Assembly (NCBI GenBank): GCA_010030895.1
Contig: RHBS01000004.1
Span: 1 to 42,733 of the forward strand
Reading direction: 5' to 3'
From: Actinomycetota bacterium
GTDB lineage: Bacteria > Actinomycetota > Actinomycetes > Nanopelagicales > Nanopelagicaceae
Length of the DNA: 42,733 nt
Shown here: in pieces, positions 19,662 to 29,363 of the stretch
Layout: each line of letters begins with the position of its first letter
How positions within the stretch are numbered: position 1 is the stretch's first letter
Position numbers and translations under genes: made by a program
Notes under the pieces: generated by a model
The model's input: the letters and a program-made list of their open reading frames with translations, nothing else
Databases searched by the model: none
What the model was told of the DNA's origin: nothing

Positions 19662-21280
19662 AAAATATAAACCTTAGAAAGAGCTTGGTAGCTCTATCAA
19701 CTACAGCACTTATTGCTGGATTAGCAGTGGCTATTCCAACAGCAGCGAGAGCTGATGGTCCAACTTGTAGTGAGGTTGCTGCTGCAACTAAATACAGTGC
19801 ACGCAATACACAACTATGTACTGGTGTCGATCAATTTGGCGCAAAGTATGAAATTGCAATGCCAAAGAAGTTCAATGGAACTTTGATTGTTTGGTCACAT
19901 GGAATTCGTAAAAATACCAATTTACCTAAAATTCCAGTAGTTGCACCAAATGGGTATGTAGTAGATAACTCTCCAGAGATTGCACCAGCGCCGGCAATTG
20001 CAACCGCGTTGCTAAAGCAAGGCTTTGCATTAGCTGGATCAGGAGTACAGACTCAGGGTTGGAATCAAGAAGAACAGGTACTTGCAACCACGATCGTAAT
20101 TGATCAGGCAATTACAAAGTTCCCTCAAATTGATCGTATAGCAGCCTGGGGTGCATCGCTAGGAGCGCTTTCAACTCAACTTCTAGCAGAGAATAATCCA
20201 GGACTTGTTGATGCAGTTGCACCATTGTGTCTATCTGATTCAGTGGAAGCAAATGCAATTACTTATGCATCTGATGCGCTTTGGTTAACAAAGACATTAT
20301 TTGACCCAAGTATTAAAGGAAATGGTTATGCATCAGGTTCTACCGGTTACGCTCAAATGGTTACTGATATTGGCAAGGTGCTAACAGTATTTGGCGCTTT
20401 GTCAGCCTCAATACAAAAAAATCCATTGGCACCAACTTGGCCAGAGACCTCAACTGTTCCTGCGACTCTAAAAGGAATTCCAGTTCGAAGCGCTGTTCTA
20501 CTTATGGGATTACTTGCAGGAGTACCTACACAGTCAAGAACATTTGATTCATCAAGTGGTCCAAAAGGCCCACTTGAAACTTCATTTGGATTGGTAATTA
20601 GTCCATCGCTAGCAGTTCTAGAAAATGCTGCTGAAGCTGCAATTCTTGCAGTAGTTGCGACTTACGATTTAGAGCTACGAGCAGGCGGTGTTGTCTATGA
20701 CAATACCCAAACAAATTGGGCAACACGATTAGGTGATGATAGTGATGTGTATGCAGCTGGCCTTACCGGCAAAACTGCAATTGCAGGAATGCTTGCATAT
20801 CTAAGTCCACTTAACCCAGCTGCACCACGTGTAAAAGCAGATCCATCTGCAGTAGCTAGAGTTGCCGCTTATGCAAAGATTCAAGGTAATGTGACAGTTC
20901 CAACCATTACATTAGCTGGAACAGCAGATCATATTGCTCAAGGTACTCAGTACTTTATTGATCAATACAACGCTTCAGTTGCTAGTGGCAAAGCAAAACC
21001 TGGATTACTTGTAAACATCTGGAATAAACCGCCAGATCAATACACAAAATTTACTGATGCTGGTTCACCTATTCCAGTTGATGCTTCTGCGCCAACTAAT
21101 GGAACCCAGCACTGTAACTTTACTGGAAGCCAATGGTTAACTATTGCCAAACTACTTACTGATTCAGCGAAATCAGGAAAAGCTCCTTCAAGTAAAGTAG
21201 TTAAGGCAGCTATTGCAAAGGATAAAAATCTGTTTACTGATCCGAATTACAGGGGTCAAGTACACAAATATCGTCAATAA
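19658..21280 (+). CDS. Secreted alpha/beta-hydrolase-fold protein (putative esterase/peptidase)
   Basis: Signal peptide (AARADGPTC); nucleophile elbow GASLG; candidate acid TLAGTADH and His GTQHCNF; ATGA overlap with the binding-protein gene. Confidence 0.78.
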   Translation: MKNINLRKSLVALSTTALIAGLAVAIPTAARADGPTCSEVAAATKYSARNTQLCTGVDQFGAKYEIAMPKKFNGTLIVWSHGIRKNTNLPKIPVVAPNGYVVDNSPEIAPAPAIATALLKQGFALAGSGVQTQGWNQEEQVLATTIVIDQAITKFPQIDRIAAWGASLGALSTQLLAENNPGLVDAVAPLCLSDSVEANAITYASDALWLTKTLFDPSIKGNGYASGSTGYAQMVTDIGKVLTVFGALSASIQKNPLAPTWPETSTVPATLKGIPVRSAVLLMGLLAGVPTQSRTFDSSSGPKGPLETSFGLVISPSLAVLENAAEAAILAVVATYDLELRAGGVVYDNTQTNWATRLGDDSDVYAAGLTGKTAIAGMLAYLSPLNPAAPRVKADPSAVARVAAYAKIQGNVTVPTITLAGTADHIAQGTQYFIDQYNASVASGKAKPGLLVNIWNKPPDQYTKFTDAGSPIPVDASAPTNGTQHCNFTGSQWLTIAKLLTDSAKSGKAPSSKVVKAAIAKDKNLFTDPNYRGQVHKYRQ

Positions 21281-21291
21281 CTAAGTAAGTA

Positions 21292-21324
21292 AAAAAGGGG
21301 CCTCAGAAACTGAGGCCCCTTTTT
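21292..21324 (+). terminator. Strong intrinsic terminator at the end of the liv/hydrolase operon
   Basis: AAAAAGGGGCCTCAG-AAA-CTGAGGCCCCTTTTT, perfect 15-bp stem with T-run. Confidence 0.95.
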
Positions 21325-21347
21325 ATATCTATAAACTACTCTCAATC

Positions 21348-21791
21348 ATGAAACTTGTTATTGACTCAATCGAACAGATGCAGCTATTGGGTAAAAAAAT
21401 TGGTGAACAATTAAAGACCGGTGATGTTGTGGTTTTAACTGGTGAATTAGGTTCAGGAAAAACTGTATTGACTCAAGGTATCGCATCGAAATTTGGATTT
21501 AAAGATATTACCTCACCTACTTTTGTTATAAGTAGAATTCATAAGGGCATTCCAAATCTCGTGCACATAGATGCTTACCGATTGCTAGATCTAGGAAGTA
21601 ATAGTTTTTCTGATTTAGATTTGGAAAGTTACCTTTCAACTAGTGTTTTTGTTATTGAATGGGGTGCAGATTTTGTAACAACACTTACAGATGAGTATTT
21701 GGAGATTAAAATAGAAATGGGTGAAAGAGATAATCACAGAGTTGTTGAGATTTTAGGCTCAGGAGATAGATGGGCTGGATTTAAAGTATGA
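21348..21791 (+). CDS. tsaE: tRNA t6A biosynthesis ATPase TsaE
   Basis: Walker A GELGSGKTVLTQGIA, SPTFVISR, HIDAYRL. Confidence 0.95.
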   Translation: MKLVIDSIEQMQLLGKKIGEQLKTGDVVVLTGELGSGKTVLTQGIASKFGFKDITSPTFVISRIHKGIPNLVHIDAYRLLDLGSNSFSDLDLESYLSTSVFVIEWGADFVTTLTDEYLEIKIEMGERDNHRVVEILGSGDRWAGFKV

Positions 21792-22786
21792 GTACAGTTT
21801 TAGCAATTGATACCTCTACTTCAAGAACTTCAGTAGCAATAGTAAAAAATAGGGAGGTTTTGTTTAATCAATTTCACGATGATCCAATTGCTCATGGCGA
21901 AGTATTGCCAAAATTGGTGGCAAAGGCTTTAGAGGTAGAGTCGGAAATTGATTTAGTCGTGATTGGAATGGGACCTGGTCCGTTTACTGGATTACGATCT
22001 GGAATAGCATTTGGTCAGAGTTTTGCACTTGCTCGTGGCATCAAGTGGTTAGGAATTTGCTCATTAGATGCAATGGCAGTGAAAATTAAAGAAATTGATT
22101 TTATAGTTTCAACGGACGCAAGAAGAAAAGAAAGATTTTGGGCCAGGTACATTAATTCTAAAAGAGATGGACAGCCTAAAGTTAGCAACGCTAATGAAAT
22201 ATTGAAGTTAAATATTCCAATATTTAATGAGGGCGAGTACTACCCAGATCCAGTGCAGTTAGTTGAGTTAAGCGCTACGAATAATTCGATCTTAACTCCA
22301 ATTTATGTAAGAAAACCTGATGCTTATCCAGTACCTAAAGATATAAAAATTCGAGCGATGACCGCTCTAGATTTGATTACAGCAAGTGGAATTGAAAAGC
22401 AGGTTTATCAAAAAAGTGCCTGGAGCTTAAACCAGTTTAAAGAAGAGTTTTCAAAGGTACCTAAGAGCGCTCAATACTTAGTGGCAGAGTTAGCTGGTGA
22501 GGTAATTGGCTATGCCGGCATAGTATTTAATATGGATACTGCAGATATTCACACATTAACAGTTATAGATTCGCAACGCCGAAAGGGAATCGGTCGAGAG
22601 TTATTAAAACGAATGATCGATTTAGCGCGAAGTAAAAAAGTAAATGCGGTATTACTTGAAATGCGATTAGGAAATGATCAAGCCAGACCACTTTACGAGC
22701 AAATGGGATTTATCGAGGTCTTGCAGCGAGAAAATTACTACGCACCCGGGGTTACTGCAGTTGTTATGCGTAAGGAACTAATGTGA
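21788..22786 (+). CDS. tsaB: Fused TsaB (t6A) - RimI (GNAT N-acetyltransferase) protein
   Basis: N-terminal TsaB ([28 protein letters not shown]) continuous with C-terminal GNAT ([12 protein letters not shown]...[25 protein letters not shown]...[10 protein letters not shown]). Confidence 0.92.
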   Translation: MSTVLAIDTSTSRTSVAIVKNREVLFNQFHDDPIAHGEVLPKLVAKALEVESEIDLVVIGMGPGPFTGLRSGIAFGQSFALARGIKWLGICSLDAMAVKIKEIDFIVSTDARRKERFWARYINSKRDGQPKVSNANEILKLNIPIFNEGEYYPDPVQLVELSATNNSILTPIYVRKPDAYPVPKDIKIRAMTALDLITASGIEKQVYQKSAWSLNQFKEEFSKVPKSAQYLVAELAGEVIGYAGIVFNMDTADIHTLTVIDSQRRKGIGRELLKRMIDLARSKKVNAVLLEMRLGNDQARPLYEQMGFIEVLQRENYYAPGVTAVVMRKELM

Positions 22787-23814
22787 GTCCACTAGTTCTT
22801 GGTATTGAAACTTCTTGTGATGAGACTGCTGTTGGTATTGTTAGAGGTAGAACACTGCTTGCAAATGTAATCTCATCTAGCGTGGAAGAGCATGTCAGAT
22901 TTGGCGGGGTAGTTCCTGAAGTTGCTAGTAGAGCTCACTTAGAATCAATGCAACAGGTAATTAAGCAAGCGTTATTAGAGGCTAAGGTAAAGCTTTCAGA
23001 TATTGATGCTTTTTCGGTAACAGCAGGCCCCGGACTTATTGGAGCATTGTTAGTTGGAGTCAGTAGTGCATCAGCTTTAGCGTTAGCCTTAAATAAGCCA
23101 ATTTATGGCGTTAATCATCTAAATGCCCACATTGCAGTTGATGCACTAAGTTCTGATGTGAAGATTCAACCTAGTATCGGTTTACTAGTTAGTGGTGGTC
23201 ACTCTTCAATTTTACAAATTAACAATCTTGTAACTGATGTAGTCGTAAAAGGTTCGACTATTGATGATGCAGCAGGTGAGGCGTTTGATAAGGTTGCGCG
23301 AATTATGGGATTAGGTTTTCCAGGTGGACCATTAATTGATAATCAAGCTAAATTGGGTAGTAAAGATGCAATTAACTTTCCAAGAGCTCTGACTCAAGGA
23401 AATGATATAGAAAAAAATAAATATGATTTTTCATTTTCTGGATTAAAGACTGCAGTCTCAAGATACTTAGCACAAACTCCAAATTTTAATCGAGCAGATG
23501 TAGCTGCATCTTTTCAAGAGGCGATTGTGGATGTCTTAATTAGTAAATCCTTATTAGCTTGTAAAGATTCAGGAATTGAAGATTTGGTAATAGCGGGAGG
23601 AGTAGCAGCTAATAGCCGACTAAGAGAGCTAGCTAAGCAACGATGCGAAGTCGCCAAGGTCAGATTACGGATTCCGCCAGCCGCACTTTGCACCGATAAC
23701 GGGGCCATGGTGGCGGCCCTTGGCTCTCTAGCTATCTCCGAGGGGGTTAAGCCATCTGCCATCGGTATTTCCGCTGATTCTGCCGCTGGGGTCGATCAGA
23801 TCGTCTGGGCATAA
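22783..23814 (+). CDS. tsaD: tRNA N6-adenosine threonylcarbamoyltransferase TsaD
   Basis: [41 protein letters not shown]. Confidence 0.96.
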   Translation: MSPLVLGIETSCDETAVGIVRGRTLLANVISSSVEEHVRFGGVVPEVASRAHLESMQQVIKQALLEAKVKLSDIDAFSVTAGPGLIGALLVGVSSASALALALNKPIYGVNHLNAHIAVDALSSDVKIQPSIGLLVSGGHSSILQINNLVTDVVVKGSTIDDAAGEAFDKVARIMGLGFPGGPLIDNQAKLGSKDAINFPRALTQGNDIEKNKYDFSFSGLKTAVSRYLAQTPNFNRADVAASFQEAIVDVLISKSLLACKDSGIEDLVIAGGVAANSRLRELAKQRCEVAKVRLRIPPAALCTDNGAMVAALGSLAISEGVKPSAIGISADSAAGVDQIVWA

Positions 23815-23860
23815 ATACTCGCCAAGTTGCTCCTTAGCGCCAACCCCTTTAAAGTTAGCG

Positions 23861-23887
23861 TTAGCACTCTAAGCCTCCGTGTGCTAA
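23861..23887 (+). promoter_or_regulatory. CIRCE element (HrcA operator) upstream of groESL
   Basis: TTAGCACTC-N9-GTGTGCTAA, one mismatch from the consensus TTAGCACTC-N9-GAGTGCTAA. Confidence 0.9.
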
Positions 23888-23950
23888 GTAAGCCCTGAGG
23901 CACCAAGAGCAAAAAATTTCGAAGACAAGTAACTAAGAAGGAGTATGAGC

Positions 23951-25884
<1,934 letters not shown>

Positions 25885-25890
25885 TCATTA

Positions 25891-25908
25891 AAAACAAGGC
25901 CTTGTTTT
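25891..25908 (+). terminator. Short intrinsic terminator after groEL
   Basis: Perfect palindrome AAAACAAGGCCTTGTTTT (7-bp stem, GGCC loop, T-run). Confidence 0.6.
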
Positions 25909-25927
25909 CATAAAGCTGATAATCGAC

Positions 25928-25933
25928 TAGCAT
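25928..25933 (+). promoter_or_regulatory. Candidate -10 box (TAGCAT) for leaderless ppgK
   Basis: TAGCAT-taatca-GTG. Confidence 0.4.
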
Positions 25934-25939
25934 TAATCA

Positions 25940-26692
25940 GTGGAAAATATAACACTGACCGTTGATTGCGGTGGAACTGGAATCAAGGCCTCAGTTTTTG
26001 ATAAGAATGGGAAAGTTTTAATTGACTTTCCTTACCTAAAAACTCCCTATCCACTATCCCCTAATTTACTCACTGAGATAATTAAAGACTTTGTTTTAGC
26101 TGACAGCCGAGTTAATCGAGTTACTGTCGGATTACCAGGCATGATCCGAAATGGAAAAATAGTATTTATTCCACATTATGTAAATAAACGGGGGCCAAGA
26201 ACTGCACTTGATCCACACTTAAAAAAAGCTTGGCATGGATTTGATCTACAAAGCACACTTACAAAGAAACTTAGGATGCCGATATTAGTTTTAAATGATG
26301 CTGAGGTACATGCATCTGCAGTTGTAACTGGAGTTGGATTAGAAACGGTTCTTACATTTGGAACTGGCTTGGGATCTGCAATGTTTAGTGATGGCAAGAT
26401 TGCGCCACACTTAGAGCTGTCTCATGCCACTATCAGGTATGGAAAGACTATCGATGCCTGGATCGGTGAGATATCCAGAAGGCGAATGGGAAATCAACTT
26501 TGGTCACGTCGAGTTAAAGCACTTATTGAAGAGCTTTATCCAATGATTCTTTGGGATAAGTTATATATCGGTGGCGGAAATGCTCAGCGAATTAGTAGGT
26601 CTGCACTGCGAAGTTTTGATTATAAAGTTAAGATTATTCCAAACTCGGCTGGTGTTGCTGGCGGAGTAAAAGCTTGGGATCTTCTAGCTTAG
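25940..26692 (+). CDS. ppgK: Polyphosphate glucokinase-like ROK family kinase
   Basis: GTG start; TVDCGGTGIKASVFDKNGKVL, LTFGTGLGSAMF; 250 aa as in PpgK. Confidence 0.85.
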   Translation: MENITLTVDCGGTGIKASVFDKNGKVLIDFPYLKTPYPLSPNLLTEIIKDFVLADSRVNRVTVGLPGMIRNGKIVFIPHYVNKRGPRTALDPHLKKAWHGFDLQSTLTKKLRMPILVLNDAEVHASAVVTGVGLETVLTFGTGLGSAMFSDGKIAPHLELSHATIRYGKTIDAWIGEISRRRMGNQLWSRRVKALIEELYPMILWDKLYIGGGNAQRISRSALRSFDYKVKIIPNSAGVAGGVKAWDLLA

Positions 26693-26712
26693 TTATTAAC
26701 TCTATTAGTAGA

Positions 26713-26718
26713 TACGAT
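26713..26718 (+). promoter_or_regulatory. Candidate -10 box (TACGAT) for leaderless guaB3
   Basis: TACGAT-tggtgat-ATG. Confidence 0.4.
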
Positions 26719-26725
26719 TGGTGAT

Positions 26726-27835
26726 ATGTCCGATATCGAGATAGGCCCTGGTAAGCGAGCAAGATCTGCTTATTCTTTTGATGATATTGCAATTGTTCCC
26801 TCTCGCAGAACTCGTGACCCAGAAGAGGTTTCAATCTCTTGGCAGATAGATGCGTATAAATTTGATCTACCATTTTTAGCAGCACCGATGGACTCTGTTG
26901 TTTCGCCAGAAACAGCAATCTTAATTGGCAAAGCAGGTGGTTTAGGAGTTCTAAATCTTGAGGGAATCTGGACAAGATATGAGGATGCCGAAAAGCAGTT
27001 ATCGGATATGTCTAAGTTGCCTGAGGATAAAGCGATCATAAAGATGCAGGAAATATACTCAGCTCCAATTCAACCATCACTTATTAAAGAACGAATTTCA
27101 CAAATTCGATCTGCTGGCATAACAGTTGCTGGAGCACTCTCACCTCAAAGAACAGCTGAGTTTCATAAAGCTGTAATAGATGCTGGGGTTGATATTTTTG
27201 TAATTCGGGGAACTACTGTTTCAGCTGAGCATGTTTCGGCAAACTCAACAGCTCTAAATCTTAAAAAATTTATTTATGAGTTAGATGTTCCTGTAATAGT
27301 TGGTGGCTGCGCAACGGCGCAGGGTGCACTACATTTAATGAGATCTGGTGCAGCGGGAGTCTTAGTTGGATTTGGTGGAGGATCTGCTCATACAACAAAA
27401 ACAGTTTTAGGTATTTCAGTACCAATGGCATCAGCGGTTGCTGAGGTGGCATCAGCACGTCGTGATTATTTAGATGAATCTGGCGGACGGTATGTTCATG
27501 TAATTGCCGATGGATCGGTTGGATCAAGTGGTGAGATTGCCAAAGCAATTGCAACTGGCGCAGATGCAATCATGATGGGATCTCCACTTGCTAAGGCAGC
27601 AGAGGCACCAGGAAAAGGTTGGCATTGGGGATTAGAAGCACATCACCCACAACTTCCAAGAGGAAATCGGGTTAAAGTGGGAACGGTTGGCTCATTACAA
27701 GAGGTACTAACTGGACCATCCAATACTTCTGATGGTTCAATGAATTTATTTGGTGCGCTAAGAAGATCTATGGCTACCTGTGGTTACTCTGACTTAAAAG
27801 AGTTCCAGAGAGTTGAAGTAGTTGTAAAACCTTAA
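26726..27835 (+). CDS. guaB3: GuaB3 family IMP dehydrogenase-related protein
   Basis: EIGPGKRARSAYSFDDIAIVPSRRTRDPEEVS..., VLGISVPMASAVAEVASARRDYLDESGGRYVHVIADG; no Bateman/CBS domain. Confidence 0.92.
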   Translation: MSDIEIGPGKRARSAYSFDDIAIVPSRRTRDPEEVSISWQIDAYKFDLPFLAAPMDSVVSPETAILIGKAGGLGVLNLEGIWTRYEDAEKQLSDMSKLPEDKAIIKMQEIYSAPIQPSLIKERISQIRSAGITVAGALSPQRTAEFHKAVIDAGVDIFVIRGTTVSAEHVSANSTALNLKKFIYELDVPVIVGGCATAQGALHLMRSGAAGVLVGFGGGSAHTTKTVLGISVPMASAVAEVASARRDYLDESGGRYVHVIADGSVGSSGEIAKAIATGADAIMMGSPLAKAAEAPGKGWHWGLEAHHPQLPRGNRVKVGTVGSLQEVLTGPSNTSDGSMNLFGALRRSMATCGYSDLKEFQRVEVVVKP

Positions 27836-27914
27836 AAATCTGTGAAAGTACTTAAAGTTGGGTTGTAATTATCAATAACTCTCTAAATTTGTTGGGTAAT
27901 ACATACTTATTGAT

Positions 27915-27920
27915 TAAACT
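27915..27920 (+). promoter_or_regulatory. Candidate -10 box (TAAACT) for leaderless cyclophilin gene
   Basis: TAAACT-tactct-ATG. Confidence 0.4.
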
Positions 27921-27926
27921 TACTCT

Positions 27927-28583
27927 ATGTTCAAAACAAAAATAGCCGTTTTCTCTATAACTATTTTTGTTGCCTCATCATCAATAACTACTGTCTCACA
28001 TGCATCCCCAAGCAGTAAGCCATTTAAATTAAATTGTAAGAGCACAAAAGCAAAAGGTCATGCAGTAAAAAATGTTGCGCCTCCAGAAGTCAAAGCCCCG
28101 TTTAGAAATAGAGTTATAAATTTATCCACCAATTGCGGTGACATTTCGATTGACGCTTTTGGGGTAAATGCACCAGTTACCGTAACCGCAATTACAGCCT
28201 TAGCAAAAGGTGGTTTTTTTGATCAGACACTCTGCCATCGTCTAACAACTGAGAATATTTATGTCTTGCAATGTGGTGATCCAACGGCAACTGGTAGAGG
28301 TGGGCCAAACTTCTTCTATAACGATGAGAATCTACCGTTAGCTACAGAAGGTAATTATCCTGCCGGAACAGTTGCGATGGCTAACTCCGGTGCCAACACA
28401 AATGGTAGCCAATTTTTTATCGTTTATGATGATACTTCATTACCGCCAAATTATACGATTTGGGGAAAAGTTATAAGTGGGTTAGAGATAGTTAAGGCGA
28501 TTGCAAAAGATGGGGTGATTGACGGTAAATCTGAAGGATTGCCAAAACGCAAAATTGCAATTGAAAAAGTTAAAATTCGTTAA
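27927..28583 (+). CDS. Secreted cyclophilin-type peptidyl-prolyl isomerase
   Basis: Signal peptide; FFDQTLCHRLTTENIYVLQCGDPTATGRGGPNFFYNDENLP, NTNGSQFFIVYDD. Confidence 0.92.
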   Translation: MFKTKIAVFSITIFVASSSITTVSHASPSSKPFKLNCKSTKAKGHAVKNVAPPEVKAPFRNRVINLSTNCGDISIDAFGVNAPVTVTAITALAKGGFFDQTLCHRLTTENIYVLQCGDPTATGRGGPNFFYNDENLPLATEGNYPAGTVAMANSGANTNGSQFFIVYDDTSLPPNYTIWGKVISGLEIVKAIAKDGVIDGKSEGLPKRKIAIEKVKIR

Positions 28584-29305
28584 TCAGTATTTACAATCTT
28601 AAATACTTCAGCAACTGAACCATTTGGCAAATTATTTGCTTGGGCGTTTCTTTCTCCCCATTCTCGAACCATTTTCTCTAAATTTTCGTTATGCGCAGTT
28701 TGGCTAACATGACTATGCAGAGCTTGCATTTTTTTATCAAAAGTTGAGGTTATGTCTACAAAATGATCTGGCGATTGAGAAGACATGACCCAAACTTCCT
28801 TAACGCGCCAAGGTTCTAAGCCTTCCTCTTTTAATAATTCCTCAAAGGCGAATGGGTTTCTTGAGTCTGGATAAACTGCTTGAATTGCTGCCTCTCCAGC
28901 TGCCATATGATCTGGGTGAGATGCAAATAATCTGTCCCAATTTCGCTCTGGTGATTGAATGACCATTCGATCTGGTTTGGTAATTCTTATTTGCCGAACA
29001 ATCGCTTTTCTTAGTTCAATTGTTGGAACCAGCCAACCATCTCGATAATTTAAAAAAGTAATATCAGTTACACCAACGGCTAAACCTGCTTGACGCTGTT
29101 CATGCTGTCTTATTTTTGGCATTTCTGCACGGGGAACATTTGGATCTTCGCCACCTTGATCACCATTTGTACATATGCAGTAAGCAACATGGATGCCTTT
29201 GGCACTCCACTGAGCAATAGTTCCAGCAGCTCCAAAATCACAATCATCAGGATGTGCAGTAACTACTAATACGCGCTTAATCTCATTGTCGTCTAATGGC
29301 TTCAT
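28580..29305 (-). CDS. PIG-L/LmbE family deacetylase
   Basis: Zinc motif VTAHPDDCDFGAAGTIAQW, SHPDHMAAGEA. Start MKPLDDNEIKR at 29305 preferred over the track's 29362. Confidence 0.88.
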   Translation of the reverse strand: MKPLDDNEIKRVLVVTAHPDDCDFGAAGTIAQWSAKGIHVAYCICTNGDQGGEDPNVPRAEMPKIRQHEQRQAGLAVGVTDITFLNYRDGWLVPTIELRKAIVRQIRITKPDRMVIQSPERNWDRLFASHPDHMAAGEAAIQAVYPDSRNPFAFEELLKEEGLEPWRVKEVWVMSSQSPDHFVDITSTFDKKMQALHSHVSQTAHNENLEKMVREWGERNAQANNLPNGSVAEVFKIVNTD

Positions 29306-29350
29306 TGGAGGTAAGGCTACCGCAGCAATTCTCTCTGTCTTACCCACCGA

Positions 29351-29356
29351 TAGACT
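29351..29356 (+). promoter_or_regulatory. Candidate -10 box (TAGACT) for leaderless pcrA
   Basis: TAGACT-tggcaat-ATG. Confidence 0.4.
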
Positions 29357-29363
29357 TGGCAAT

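Noticed and set aside
29286-29363. Upstream ATG of the pcrA ORF in the supplied track
   Set aside because: The extension is opposite the start of the divergent PIG-L gene and does not resemble helicase N-termini; a TANNNT box directly precedes ATG 29364.
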